A stretch of DNA of 64,000 nt from Eudromia elegans (GCA_003342815.1 PTEX01000011.1:2767364-2831363), one strand, 5' to 3'. Counted from the stretch's first letter, positions 48,021 to 60,582 are shown. Numbers and translations are program-made. The notes: a model not told the origin generated them from the sequence alone.

Positions 48021-48679
48021 GCTTGCTGAGTTATTGGGCTGTCTACGGGCAGTCGTCAGTGCAGGTGAGCAGAGCTCTGCCCCACGTGGCATCTGCATTT
48101 GCAAAACACATCTTATTTGGGCTTAAAGTAGATACGAAGTAGGAAGGAAGATCAGGTGGAGCAGGTAGGAATAGTTCTATACCTTTTAGCTGTATATGAG
48201 AGCCATCCTATTACATACACATTTGCTAGGGTCCAGCAGCCTTAGTTAGAAAGCTGCAAAGCACAGAGTGACAAACTAGACTAAGAAAGCATGGTCTGAA
48301 GTTTATTTTATGAAAAACAAGTATTTTTGCACTGAGGATGATTGCAGACTGAAGCAGGCAAGCACTTACCAGCCTCAGAGTGACGGACACTGTGGCTGTG
48401 GTGGTCCAAAGCGGGGAACGTCTCCTAAACAAAAGGCTCCTGTCCAGCTGCCCTGGCCTACGACTCAGTGTGATGGACACCGTTCAGTCTGAAAACTCAC
48501 CATATTGTGCTTAATGTGGCTGCTTTAGATGAAATCATCCCCAAATACTCTATTTTGTCCATTGAAGAAAGGAAATCCATAGAGCTGATATATAAAAACA
48601 GACCTGGAATTTGATAAACCTATTTCTGTTTCTAGTGTTGGAATAGAAACCTTGTAATTTCTTGTAATAGTTATTTATG

Positions 48680-48800
48680 CTGTCTGTGCTTTGGTTTCCT
48701 CAGCTTGTAAAAGGGATACCTTTGTTTAGTTGCCTGAATTGTTGCAGTGAAGCTAAAATAATGTAATATTTATATAGTATTTTCAGATCATTGAGTAGAA
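48680..48800 (+). mobile_element. MIR-like SINE tail
   Basis: CTGTGCTTTGGTTTCCTCAG, then TTGTAAAAGGGATA, then a TTGTTGCAGTGAAG-type stretch and TTTATATAGTATTTTCAGATCATTGA follow, in order, the amniote MIR 3' half (CTGTGCCTCAGTTTCCTCATCTGTAAAATGGGGATA ... TGTAAAGTGCTTTGAGATC). Four ordered blocks over 120 bases support the call. Old and diverged. Confidence 0.6.
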
Positions 48801-48809
48801 GACAATTTG

Positions 48810-49450
48810 GAAACCTCTTCTATTATGCTGAATCTTAACCGAATCTCTAGTTACTGTCAAAGGATGTCTCTTCTTATCTTAAACAAGGGAAGGGCCTTTT
48901 GTTTATGTGTTTATGAATCAGCCTGTGTTAGGTTGGTTGATAATTGAACAAGTTAAAGAATAGAAATGTGTTACTGAGGCGCAGCCACCAGTCATAAATA
49001 GGATAATCAGCAGCGTCCTTGCAGGTGTCACCGTAATGGTGACTTGTGCCACTTTTCTGGGTTTGGGTTTCGGTTTCAGCAATGCAGATGGATGAAGATT
49101 AAATGTTCTATCTACTGTGGTTTAGCTACTGAAGGTCTGTTGTGCTGATCGTTTGGGCCTTGGTTCAAGAGGGGATGAACGCGGCTCTTAGCAGGGAGTG
49201 GAGAGGCTGGCTGTGCATGCTCACCATCCCTTTACGGCCTGTTTGCGGGATTAGGTCGGCATTAGTGAAGAGATACCAGCAGATAAGGTGAAGTACACTA
49301 ATTTTTAAAGTACACCTCCTCTGAGATGATCTTGTGCTGGCTCTGTTATCAGTCACACCACGACGGTTCTCTCTTTGCTAGTCTACCGCTATTGCCCGCC
49401 TTACTGCTGCAAACGTGTGTTTTGTGGCCCAAACTGGGAAATAGAGCGTA
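48810..49450. other. Ordinary non-coding stretch
   Basis: No gene or repeat is recognised. It leads into the CpG island at 49455. Confidence 0.45.
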
Positions 49451-49454
49451 TGTG

Positions 49455-49795
49455 CCGTGAGGAGCGGAGGGAGCTGCGCCCCGCCGCATGCAGGCGTCCA
49501 GCCCTCCGCTGAGATCCGTCTCCTCCCGGCAGTTTCCAGGCGAGCTGCTCAGGCCGGTGCAGCGCTGCCCTCCTTGAGTGCCCCCGTAGCCCGGCCGTGC
49601 ACACTGGTGCGGCTGCAGAGCGCGGGCACGGCAGCACCGCCCCGGCCCGAGCGGGGTCCCGCGCTCCCCACGCCCTGTGCCGACCTCAAGGCGACGACGA
49701 GGGTGGGTGACGCGCAAAGCGAGGCGTTGGGTGGGCGAGGAGAGCGCTGTGCTGGAGTCGCGTTGGGCTGCATTATCTGCCTCCGTGGACTGCGG
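49455..49795. other. CpG island, best in the window
   Basis: About 340 bases with roughly 35 CpG by eye and very high G+C (CCCCGCCGCATGCAGGCG, GCCCCGGCCCGAGCGG, GACGACGAGG). A + frame of 159 codons (49457-49936) and a minus frame of 98 codons (49549-49845) both cross it, and neither is recognised. A donor-like ACGAGG|GTGGGT lies near 49701. With no adjacent coding gene this is an orphan island and a candidate promoter for a non-coding or distal first exon. Confidence 0.5.
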
Positions 49796-49939
49796 CCTGG
49801 GACTGAATTAAAGCGAATGATGGAATTACGTGCAGACATTTTCATAAACAGAAGTCACTTACGACTTCAGCTTCCAGATGTATGCTTAATGTATTCCTAT
49901 TTTGTTATGGTGTCTACTCGACGCACGCGTTCCTGACTA

Positions 49940-52900
49940 AAAGGTTAAAAACACTGAGATCTGTACGGAACTATGTTGTGCTCGATTTTTTTTTCCAAAT
50001 GTGTCAGTGTTGATAACAAAAAACTGAAATACTACAATCTAATCAACAGTGCTCTTATGGACATATGAACATAGGCTTTTAACATTTGGATAGCTCTACT
50101 GTTTGTAGACATAAAAATAAATGGCCCTAAAATTATTTTAGGATTGTAGCTTTAATATAGAGAACTAGATAAAGCTATGAAAATAAATCAGAGTAGAATT
50201 ATTTCTGGCCTCACATCTGCCAAGCCCATCAAGAAACAGATATTTTACATGCCTGTTTCATGTGGTTCGGGGAGCCAGCACTCTGCCCTGCTGGATTGGT
50301 CAGGTGGATTCACAAAATTTATCTCCTTGGCTCTCTGTTCCTGATGTCTTACTTTATGGCCTACAGCTCTACTATTTTGCTTTAAGATCTTATCAGAGTC
50401 GCAAACTAAACTGTATCCAGAATGGCCAACACTTAAACCCTTCAAGTGCAGGAGCAGGAAATATCACTGGAGAATAGGCAAGCATCACTCTTCTTCCAGA
50501 GTTTGTAATGGACAAGTGCTCCATCACGCTGTTATCAGACACTGCATGTTATTGGTTCTTCTTAGGGTTAGTATATAAAACTAAGAGGCTTTTTGCCTCT
50601 CAAAGATACATGGTCAGTTTTTATAAAGAAAGCAACCTACTCTGTTGTATTAGCTTTATCATGAAGTCTTAATTTGTCTTTTTCTCCCTACCATCTCTAC
50701 ATCAATTTTGGTGGCAGATGATATTAGACTTCCCTTTGTGTGTTAAGCACTGCCTATAGGAAGTGGAAAGCTTGCTGCCATGATCTTAGGTGAGTACATC
50801 TGCGACTGTCAGAGGAGTCAAACCTACCATCTATCGAAAGCCAGGTTCTGGTAATAATGACTGTGCACAGTCCGCTCTAGGACCATGCATTAAGCTCAAT
50901 CCACTGAAGCACTCCCACAGATGGTAGAGAAGTCTGCAAAAAGACCAAGGCTACGAGCATAAGGGTTTACGCGTCTGATCATTAACATTGTCCCAAAGTG
51001 TAGGATTTTTATGTTTGTTGTTACTCAGTGGAATAATACTGCGTATTATTTGCTCTTTGTTTTCTTCTTTCAACATCTTTTCTCTGTTTATGGTGCCTTT
51101 TTTCTTCTTTTCCTTTTTTTTTCTTTTTCTTTCTACATTTCTCTCAAGAAAAAAATTGAATTCATATTGGGAGAACCAAGTCTTCACTTCTTCTTATCTG
51201 CTAAGATTATTAGCAATTAAATAGCTAATGTTAACATGTACAAAGTGGTAATTGACCCTAATTACATGAAAGAGGCTACAGGAAGGGTGAAAAAATCAGT
51301 TTCTCACAGTTGCTGTCTTAAGAACTCGTTTTCACAAGCACAAAAGCCCAGCAGTAGCCATTTATAGCAAGGTGATGTATAGTGATTTCTCTCACACATA
51401 GATAAGAACTTTGACTTTTTAGAACAAGAATTCAGTTTATGAGAAGTTTTAACCGTGTGGATATATTGAATGGGCCTAAACAGGTCCGATACGTCAGACT
51501 TGTTGTATATGGGGAGGGGGGCATGGCTGCACATCTGGGCAGAGCCAGGCACCCGGTAGGTGGTGAGGGCCTTGGGGTCCCTGCACCCGCGGGGTGCAGC
51601 GTGCTGTCACCCTTCAGAGGCGCTGGGAGGAGGGCAGAGGTGCTTCCCTTCTGGCTGGAGAACACCATTTCCTCCCACTGCTGTTCCTCAGCCTTGTTTG
51701 CTTATTAAAAATTACCTATCTGAAACTTATGCGTCCTAAATGAGGCAGGGCCAAACCTTCCTCCCCTTGAATTTGGTGGACTTACCAGGGTGAGTAAAGT
51801 GAATCAATACACAATGCTGTATGAACGTAATATATGTAAGCTAGACTGCATTTGTAATCAGCTATATATTTATTGTAGTGAAGAGTAACAAATTACAGTA
51901 CCACTAGCACACAAAAGCTTATGGCATTCCATTATTCTTAATTAATAGGTAAGTGCAAGCCTTTTTTATTTATACTGGAGAAGATCTTGTTACTAATTTG
52001 GTTGCAAATGTATCTGTAAAAAGGAAAAAAAATGTATATCTATTTATTTTGCTAGTTTAATAATAGAGCACTCATTCTTTCCTTATAGTTTTCCAATCAT
52101 TACTTGGTTTGTAGTCAAATATTAGCATGCTTTTTTCTTTATTATTTTTATATATATATTTCAGGGATGTCTGTCTTTTAATAAGGAAGATAAATTTTTG
52201 TTTGGAACAAACAAACAAATAAAAAAACCCAGAAGCATCTGGACTGTTAAAGAATCCTGGAAGTGATAATGTAAGTACTAGTTTATGGGTTCTTTTACCA
52301 AGAATCTGGTTCACAAATCTATCAGAGGAAAGATGAGTAGAATGTTATGAGACGAGAATAAATGCAGAAAATATTTATATATTGCTAACCTGTTCAGTTG
52401 TCTTCCCCTCCTTCCACTTTAGTAGACAGGCACTGGTAAACCCACAAGTCCACTTTTAGTTGTAGGAAGGTGAAGTCAACTCTGTCAAGTAAATTTTACT
52501 GTTTAATGGAATTTGACCATTCCTCTGTTAGTAATTGCATTCTTCCTACACTTGCCATATTAGGATTCCAAAACTTTTGGAAGAAATTAATCTGAGCTTT
52601 AAAAGCAGAAATTTATATTTGCTATCTTGAATTTTGATTTAACCTTCTAAATAGAAAGAGCTATCGGTTAGAATGGAGGACGTTATCTTTTCAACCTGCT
52701 TTGCTAGGAGATAGAGGATTTGCAAGCTGTTCTTCAAGGTGCTGCTGTAAGTAAATGTATAAACCTGTATGTCTATCAGTAAGAGACCTGTAACCGCACT
52801 CGTGTTTTGAAGACGTGATCCAGAAGTGCTGGAGCCTGGACGCAGCCTCACGGAGAGGGAGGGCCCGGCTGGAGCGCGGCGCTGGACGCGGTGACGCCGT

Positions 52901-53750
52901 GGTGAGCGGGTTGACTTTCTTTCCGTTCCAAGCAATGCTTCATGTGATAATGGAGAGCCGAAGCTTGCACGGGCCAGTCCGTGTGACCCTGTAGCTACCG
53001 TGAAGGTGCAGGAGGGTGTTTCCACACTCAGGGCTGCCGTCTGGTGCTGCCTTATTGCCTACAGAAGCTCCTTGCTTTTGCAAAAGGACTTCCTGACAGA
53101 GGTGTGCAAAGCAGGTTAGTTGTTTACTGGCTGGTGTGGAGGTGTGGGGCATGTCCTAACTGCAGAGGAAACCTGAGGTATTCTAATCTGCCCCTTTTCC
53201 TCTGCCAGTAATTGCCGGCTGAGGAACTGCGCTCACGAAGGTAGAGCACCCCGGTTGCTGGAGGAGGCCTATTAAGCTGTGTCTGGGTGGTGAGGGCTGC
53301 ACTTTGCTTAAACTAACACTGTGCACAGCAAATAAAATACATAGCGCTCTCCCACGGACTCTTGCAGGGCTTGCTGGATGAGGTGAACTTCACAAAAACA
53401 GCAACGACAAAACATCCACTGATCGAGAACTGATAATTGAAACGATGACGCCACCCAATTTGGAAAGGGTTGTATGCACACATGCCCCCCACTCGTGTAG
53501 TTCAAAATAGTACACATCTTGAGCCTTTAACTCCAGGTGTATGTGTCTTGTCTGGCTCTTGGAAGTGACTGTGTACAGGCAGAGCGTAATTGGCAGCCAG
53601 TGACATCCCTGTCTGCAAGTGTCTCTCTAAATGGAGCGTATTTCAGCCTTTATCTGGTGATGGCTGTTACCGGAGAGAAGCCCAGGGCCATCTCAAAGGG
53701 CTTGTAGCGGCTAATTGTGCCTGTTAGGACTGGCAATTAGCTGGGGATCT
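49940..53750. other. Non-coding stretch, no gene
   Basis: A+T-rich unique sequence at 49940-50250 and 51690-52660, ordinary elsewhere. A T/C tract lies at about 51088-51150 and a good isolated donor (TTAG|GTGAGT) near 50790. A small CpG-enriched bit lies at about 52840-52905. No interspersed repeats are recognised. Confidence 0.45.
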
Positions 53751-53779
53751 CTCCGGTAGGCAGCTCCGACACCCACCAG

Positions 53780-53930
53780 CTCTCGGCTCTTCTCCGTTAA
53801 CTAGCTGTGCCAGGCTGGGCGGACGGGGACAGCTCCGCGACGCGGCGCTGGGGAGGACGGCGAGGAGGAGCGCGGAGGGACGAGGAGGATGATGATGATG
53901 ATGATGGTAACACACACACGCGCGTGTGCC
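53780..53930. other. CpG-enriched patch with (GAT)n and (CA)n(CG)n
   Basis: CpG-rich sequence at 53815-53880 (GACAGCTCCGCGACGCGGCG), then a (GAT)6 run at about 53888-53906, then CACACACACGCGCGTGTG at 53911-53928. The last is an alternating purine-pyrimidine tract with Z-DNA potential. No gene. Confidence 0.6.
53888..53906 (+). repeat. (GAT)6 microsatellite
   Basis: Six GAT units in a row. Confidence 0.9.
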
Positions 53931-53999
53931 CATGGCTGCGGGAGCAAGGCAGCGAGGGGCCCGTCCCTCATGCGCAGGTATCGGAAACTGTAACCGGAC

Positions 54000-54600
54000 T
54001 CTTTGCACAAGCGACTCTTCAGCTTTAAGAAAACAATGAAATCTAATTACGTATGGGTCATAAAAAAGATCACGTACATATGGTGGTTGCTGGTTACCAT
54101 GGAGCAAACAATGGTTTCAATGGAAACATGAAGCAGAACATTGGAGAATTAAGATAATAAATCAGTTTCATTGAATAATAAAGCTTTGCACTTAGCCATT
54201 AATTAAGGATAATCGTATGCCATAAGCTTTTGTGTGCTATAAGTAATGTGTTACTCTTTACCATAAATATATAGATGATTAAAAATTCAATATACCTTAC
54301 AGGTAGCAAATTCATACCATTTTCTATGTATATTACAAAAGAGAGGGGTGTGTGTTATTTTTACATTTATATTTTGAATTGGGATAGGGCACTTCAAGTA
54401 TATTATTCAATTATCTAATACTCAGTTTGAGTATTTGATAGCAATTGAAAGGCTTAAAAAAAATCTATATCTTCAAACCTTTGTGCAAATCTTTAAACAC
54501 CATAACAAAATTCAAAAGCATCTGCAATTGTTCTTAAAGTAGCATGGATTTGTATGGCACATCCAATAGGAAATCCACAGAATGCAACGCGCCAAAGCGT
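54000..54600. promoter_or_regulatory. Strong candidate enhancer with paired X-box-like sites
   Basis: A long A+T-rich unique block. GTTTCAATGGAAAC at 54114-54127 fits the RFX X-box (GTTNCCATGGNAAC) at 13 of 14 positions, and a second, partial match GTTACCATGG lies at 54093-54102. TAAT-type cores follow (CATTAATTAAGG near 54198). It has no repeats and no coding frame. RFX sites suggest ciliary or neural regulation as family knowledge; whether it works here is inference. Confidence 0.45.
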
Positions 54601-57195
54601 GGTCGACACTGCTCTTGTACTGACCTTTCCACTGGATACTTCTTTAGGTGCTTCATGGAATGATCAGCAAAACCTCAGGACTCTGTTAAGACTTCTGGTC
54701 CCGTTAGCTCTGAGACCGTTTGAATGCTGATTCCCAGATAGGTCAGTGGAGCCCCAGAGCCTGCCCCAGAGCACAGGAGGCTCCGAGGGCTCGGTCCAAA
54801 TCCTCATCTCCTAGGTCCTGCCCAGGGTGCTGGTTAGGACACCAGTTCCTTAGCACCAACATAAGTGTTCAGCTGCATGCAAAGACCATTTTTTGTTATG
54901 TTAGAAAAGGAACCCTGAAGGTTCTGGCGCTCTTTTTTTTACCCTTACATACAGACAGGGGTTTGCATTTAATTCTCTTTCTCTCTCTATTTCTCTTTTA
55001 GGTGATTCCTCATACTCTTCTGAGTGCACAATTTCAACTGAAAAAATACTCATTTTTAATTGTATTTTAGGGAAAATACTAAAAAAAAAAAAAAAAAAGT
55101 GGAGGTTCAATGGTTGAACTGTCGCTGCCCACTGCAAATGCAAACAGACAGACTGACTGGCCAGAGCACTTACTGAGTAGAGTGTGGACTCCTTAGTCCA
55201 GGATTACACGTTGAGACCAACTTGAAGAAGTAGGAAAATGAATTTTATCTGATTTCAGCTCCTTTTGCACAAAAACATTGTGCATAATTCAGCAGAGTTT
55301 TGACCACTTAGTAACCTCTGCATGGAATAAACGTGGCTTAGCTTGCATTTTCCTTGCCCCAGTGAAGGGAGTTCCTGCACATCTGTCACATGGGGAGGCA
55401 GCACAGAAGGAGCTTGTGTTGGTGATGCCGTGTTGACCCCCAGCAGGAGGCAAGGAAGCAGAAGTACTTTAGTGCTTATCAATACGTGGCTGGATATTTC
55501 GCAGAGTATTAGTCAGAACTGCAGAGACGGATGCTGAAGTGTGTGAACCGCCCACAACGTGAAGACCAAATGAAAGGCTTTGTAAATTTTCAAAGGAGAG
55601 CTGAGGGGAAAAAAAATGAAGAGAAACAAATCCAAATCCTTCCAAACTGAACTCAAGTGTTAAACATGACCTTTGGATTTAAGAACCACAAATTTTCACA
55701 GGAAGTTGAAAACACGCTGGATGGGGGAACTAAAGAACAGCAGGAACAGATGCCATTATTTGGCACGCAGTAGGGAGAGCCACGCAGAAAAGGCAGGCTC
55801 TGCAGAAGACGTTTTCCTTCGACTCTCTTTGTTTTCTCGTGGGGAGATAAGGGTAGGCACTGCGTGAGATTTTCTCCTTACATCAAAAGGCTTAGGCGGG
55901 AGGGGAAGTTTAGAAATATTTTAAGAACCTGCTCGTAATAAAACTTAGCTATCTCTTTTACAACACCAGATAGTTTGGTTTGTGAAGAGGGGGAAACACT
56001 GAGCAGAGAAGGAGGAGGAATTTCTTCAGATTACTTGTGACAGCCACTTGCTATCCAGAAATAGTGCCCTGGGAAGGGGAAAATAGTTTTCAGTCTCCAT
56101 TAAGGAAAAGGTGTATATTGATGAAGGAAGCACCTGGGCAGTTCCCTGGATCGGCAGCCCACCCTGCAGAGCATCCCCAGCAGCCGGGAGGAGCGCAGTC
56201 CCTTGGTTCTTGTTCCTGATCTAGTGAGAAATTGCACATTTGATACCAGCTCAAGTAAGAGCTGCTCTCGCCAGCCTGGGCAAAGGACTCCTTCAAAGAC
56301 ATGGCGGTGTGCGATGCTTTGTAAGCCCCAGTCCACTTGGTGAACCTTGGTTTACGTGTGAGAGGTTGAATACTTCTGCCAGAGGGCTTATGACCTTCCT
56401 TGTGGTATTCTCTGTTCAGAGAGGGTAGGATCAAAGAATCGCTAATTAGTGGTATCTGTTTTGGGGGGAGGAAGGGGGAGTTTGTTACTGTGCCTTCACT
56501 TCTCACGATAACCCTTATATACGGCGGTAGCGTATCTTTGCCAACACTTCCAGTATACAAATTAAAGTTTTAATGACCCTGTATGCATTCCTAGTTCAAA
56601 ACAAAGCCCTATGAAGGGAAGATAAGTTGCAGGGGATAGAAGCAAGAAAAATAAAAAGGGATTATCACAAGAGTTAACAAAGCATCATCCAGATTGCGTA
56701 TCAGATCATTAGTAAGACTCCCTACTTAGTAAATTCCTGAAGTGTCAGAGGTGATTCCAGGGGTCTTACTGGCAAGAACTCAGATGGCTGATATCAGTTC
56801 CCCTGTTTTTATTGTGCCCATTGCCACGGAGTGTTCTGAATGCCATAGAAAAGCAATGGGATAAGTGTATGCAAAAGCAAGTGTCAGGTAGACCATATAT
56901 CAGAAAGGACCAAGCAAGCAGCTGTGCCATTTTTGGGTGCATTGCCTTTAGCCTTATATTTCTTTGAGAAAACATGCTTTACTGAAACTGTATTTTGTAT
57001 TTTCTTAAGTTTTGCTCTAAACAAAACTGAGTCTTCCACAGGTGCAGGTGCAAAGATGCCAGTCTGGAATGAGCCTTCCAAAGGTATGCACACAAAGTAG
57101 CTGTGAGTATGCAAATTGGGTAAATACATGTTTCTCTATCCCTTTATGGATGTAATTGGTAAATGCAGTGTGTATGATTCATGCTGTGCTTATTT
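54600..57195. other. Ordinary non-coding stretch
   Basis: No supported gene. A strong acceptor-like polypyrimidine tract ends in TTTTAG at 55001, but no donor follows before the 18-base A run at 55081-55098. Open frames up to 156 codons (56090-56560, minus) are not recognised. Confidence 0.45.
55081..55098. repeat. 18-base A run
   Basis: Uninterrupted A run without retrocopy features. Confidence 0.9.
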
Positions 57196-57199
57196 TTAG

Positions 57200-57349
57200 G
57201 TACACACAACCCTATTGAAATTAATGGTGTTACGTGCATGCTTAAGGTTTTGAATGATCTTGAGAACCAGAGACTCAAAGTGAGAAAGAAACTGTTTGTA
57301 GTCCTTGTGGAGTTAGTCCTACAGCAGCTACTTCACTCCTCAGAAATCG
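57200..57349 (+). other. Splice-bounded 150-base open segment (candidate exon)
   Basis: Acceptor GCTTATTTTTAG|G ends at 57199 and a strong donor, TCG|GTAAGT, starts at 57350. The 150 bases are open, starting at codon position 2 and ending after position 1, so a cassette exon here would keep frame. The peptide (THNPIEINGVTCML ... LFVVLVELVLQQLL) is not a recognised domain. Its first 60 bases look SINE-derived (see 57203-57265), so this may be an exonised repeat or chance. Confidence 0.25.
57203..57265 (+). mobile_element. Old amniote interspersed-repeat fragment
   Basis: CCTATTGAAATTAATGGTGT, then TACGTGCATGCTTAAGGTTT, then TGAATGATCTTGAGAACC recall a motif common in sauropsid genomes (CCATTGAAGTCAATGG ... 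CACGTGCTTAAGTGCTTTGCTGAATC.GGGCC). I recall the motif rather than its family name, so the family is left open. Confidence 0.4.
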
Positions 57350-57539
57350 GTAAGTGCTACAAATATTTGCACACGCTAGTCATTTTTACACAGCATTTCG
57401 CATGCAACTCAATTTTCACCTTTTTAGGGGATTCTAACTTAGGAATGGCTCAGTTGTGGTATCACTTGGGAGCAATTCAGTGGACTTGTTTTAAATGTAT
57501 AAAGTTAGTTACTATACATATAATCTGAACTAAAAACTT

Positions 57540-58050
57540 TTAAGGTTTTATATTTCCTTTTACTTTAAGCATATGCGTAGTACTTGAGCACATGCAAGAA
57601 GGTCTTTTTATCCCTTTGAATGTGTGAATAGGTACTGATATAATGTCACAGGCAAGACAATATAAAGTTGTTTTAAGTGTAAGTAATAACTGACTTTTTA
57701 AAAATCAGTGGTATAGGGTGCCTGAATAGCATGGAGGTAAGCAAAAATCTATCTTAAGTGAGTAAAACTACTGACATGTCTGACAATTTGCAGGAGAAGG
57801 CCTTGAGTGAGCATATTTCTCTTTCATAGGTTAAACTCATTCCACAGTTGCTAACATAGGTATCAATGTAGTTAAACTATGTTGTTTTTTGATAAAATAT
57901 TTTTCTGGTGCTATTTTGTTTTTTCCTACATTTGCTCCAAGTCAAAACTGTTTGAGAATCAAAAACTTTGGAGGCGTTTTGTGTTTAATATGGACTGGTG
58001 CCTTTTGTCATTTATGAAAAGAAAAAGAAAAAAAAAAATTAAGTGGCAAC
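57540..58050. other. A+T-rich non-coding stretch
   Basis: No gene or repeat is recognised. An A-rich bit lies at about 58018-58040. Confidence 0.45.
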
Positions 58051-58059
58051 GGAAGCTAT

Positions 58060-58620
58060 TTTGCTAATGTTTTTATCTATTCCGGGACTGACATCAATAA
58101 CACATAACAGTTCCATTGACATTGCATCCTGTCCAATGGACCCACTGACCTGATTCAATGTCAGCTGAAATGCCTCGTACATCATAAACATACATGAATT
58201 TTAGCAGATCCATTACCCTCGCACCCGGCCCCGGCGTAGTGCCGGGGATCCAACGCTAAGCCAACAGGACTCTGCATTCTTTATCTGCGGTTTATATTTC
58301 CTTTCACAGTATGAAGGAGCAACTTCATACCCTGCAGATTGTAGCTGGAAGACCCCTACACATTTTATGAATACATGAATGATAATGATGTCAATAGTCG
58401 TTCAGATACTCAGCTGATAAGAGTATGGTATAAAACCCCAGATAAATACCTCATACCTTGTCAGGAGAGCCTGCAAACCTGATATGTCATTCTGTCTTAT
58501 TGTGCAAGAATATATGAATCATAATACTCCTATTAACACTGTATAGAGCCTGCAACAGTTGCAGACTGCATCCAGTGACAAAACAACTTTTAAAAAATAG
58601 GGATATTTAGTATGTGCCCC
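58060..58620. promoter_or_regulatory. Strong candidate conserved element containing a perfect G+C hairpin
   Basis: Unique block with recurring CATAAACATACATGAAT/TATGAATACATGAATGATAAT strings, GATAA and TTTATG cores, and no simple repeats. At 58229-58247 it holds CCCCGGC-GTAGT-GCCGGGG, a perfect 7-base stem, inside otherwise A+T-rich DNA. No coding frame. The sharp G+C island within an A+T block is unusual for plain intergenic DNA. Confidence 0.45.
58229..58247. repeat. Perfect G+C hairpin
   Basis: CCCCGGC (58229-58235), loop GTAGT, GCCGGGG (58241-58247). All seven pairs are G-C. There is no following T run, and this is a vertebrate context, so it is not a bacterial-type terminator. Confidence 0.85.
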
Positions 58621-58624
58621 TGCT

Positions 58625-60575
58625 GTGATTTCATCACTACTAAAAACAAAGGGAATGTGAATGAGAAGTTATCCAGGGTTTTCAGCTGGTCTCTCTTAAC
58701 AGTGTACTGCAACAGTATATATTTGTTTTACTGCTGAGCCTGTTTAGCAGTCAAACGGTAGGAAATTGAATATACACTTACTGTATAAAAATGATATGCT
58801 TGGTTAGTGATACTTTAGAAGAAATAAGTGCATCAATCATAGAATAGCAGGTTGTCAAGGCTTTATATGTAGGAAAAACACAGAACAAAGACTGTAATGC
58901 ATGTTGGGCACCTCCTTACAAAAGTTTCCTGCCAAAGTTGATTTACAATAAAGTCTTCCCTCCCTCTCTCCTCTCAAATTCTTCTAAAGAAATGTTCAAG
59001 GAAATATGAGCAAACTATCATGCTCTCTGTTCTGACATGTGTGTAATTACGAGATCATCCTCATTGTGAATTTTCTGTTTGACTGGTTTAGAAAAAAAAA
59101 AAAAAGGAAGGTGCAAACTCTTAATGCTGCTCTGCCATTCAAACACAGAAGGGTAATTTTTGTCACAAGTTAATGGGCAGAGGGACAATTGTTAATTAGC
59201 ATGGTTTCTCCAGGACCAGATCCTTGCCAGGGAGCAATGCCCATGCACAACGCCTGCTTTGGAGGCTGCTCACGGAGGTAAATTATAAAAACTACCGTGC
59301 CCTAGGAGGAGGGCAGTGTGCTATTGCAGGCCCTGCTGCAGGCCCAGTGGTTCTACAGCATGCCTTGGTCATGCTCAATTTCCCCTCGGAGCCCTCCGAG
59401 CTGGGCAGACCTGACACACAATCTGTGCGGTGCACAAGCTTTCCTGACAGCGTATGGAAACCTACAGATTAAAACTGCCAAGGAGGAGCCTGTTGCCATA
59501 GACTGCTGCAGCACTCTGCCCTGATCCGAGCAGGGCTGCTGCGTTCCCCACCCCGACCCGGCATGGCGCTCCGCCTGGTGCAGAGCGCTCTGGGCTCCCA
59601 GCTCGGCGGCTCTCCTCGCTTGCAGCGTCTTCTTTGGGGCATCCCTCCCGTGTGCGTGACTCCCTTCGTTATGTGGATTTATGCTGCAGACATATGGCTT
59701 CACTTAATCTGACTATAGCTCTTGCTCCCTTCTAAAAGATCTCTTACAGGGAGGTAACCATACATTGTAGTAAAATATAACACAAAGACAAGAAAGATGC
59801 ATGTATTCCACCAGCAGACAAAGACATCTTTTGAAGTTCACCTTAAATTTCCTTGATATCAATACAACTGTCCCAAATATCAAACCAGTTGCGGTTTATT
59901 TTTGCTGTTGGTCTCTAAAAAGTCATTATTCTTTGAACTTCTCCCTCTAAATTAAAGTATTTCATTGGCCTGTCCATGTAGTCCACACTCTCTGCTAGGA
60001 AAAATCTAGACCAGTAAACATTGATCGAGACGCCCCAAAACTACCGAAATGAGAAAGTGTCACTAAGGCATTATCACCCCTCATGTGGCCATGCTTGAAA
60101 CTCCCACCTTGGAATCCTGTCAGCAGTGACATAAGATCTAGAAAAGTTGGGTATTTCCTTTCCCATTCCAAAAGTATAATGAGGGAAATAATAGACTGAA
60201 ATTGGTTCTGGTATTAGTGAAAGAACAAAAGAAGCAGCCAGACTTTTTTTTATAATTCCAGTTGAGGCACTATGGATCTTAGAACTTTTTAGCCTTTTCT
60301 GAAAAGCTGAATAATCTGGAAAATCAATTTGTCTATAGCTAATGAGCTCTTCCTGATTTTTATGACGGAAATGAAAATAAATCACAGATGTGTCTGTCAT
60401 CAAACCTCAATAATATCCTACTAAAGCAATGGCTGCGCTTTTGGATGAAGGAAAAATGCTTGTTGACAAGTCACAGTCCAGGTAATGCAGTGATCATCTG
60501 TTGAGGCTGACTAGAAAAGCCAAAATATGGATTATCTGGGCTTCCAAAAGGTCCCTATTCACCCTCTGCCTTTAT
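58625..60575. other. Non-coding stretch, no gene
   Basis: A 14-base A run lies at 59092-59105. A weak splice-bounded 47-base segment at 59231-59277 (CCAG|G ... GAG|GTAAAT) does not continue in frame into later candidates. No repeat is recognised. Confidence 0.45.
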
Positions 60576-60582
60576 ATTGTAG

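Noticed and set aside
54990-55080. Strong acceptor-like tract ending at 55001
   Set aside because: No donor follows before the A run, so no exon can be defined.
59231-59277. Small splice-bounded segment
   Set aside because: Weak acceptor, and its ATG-containing frame hits a stop when joined to the next candidate exon.
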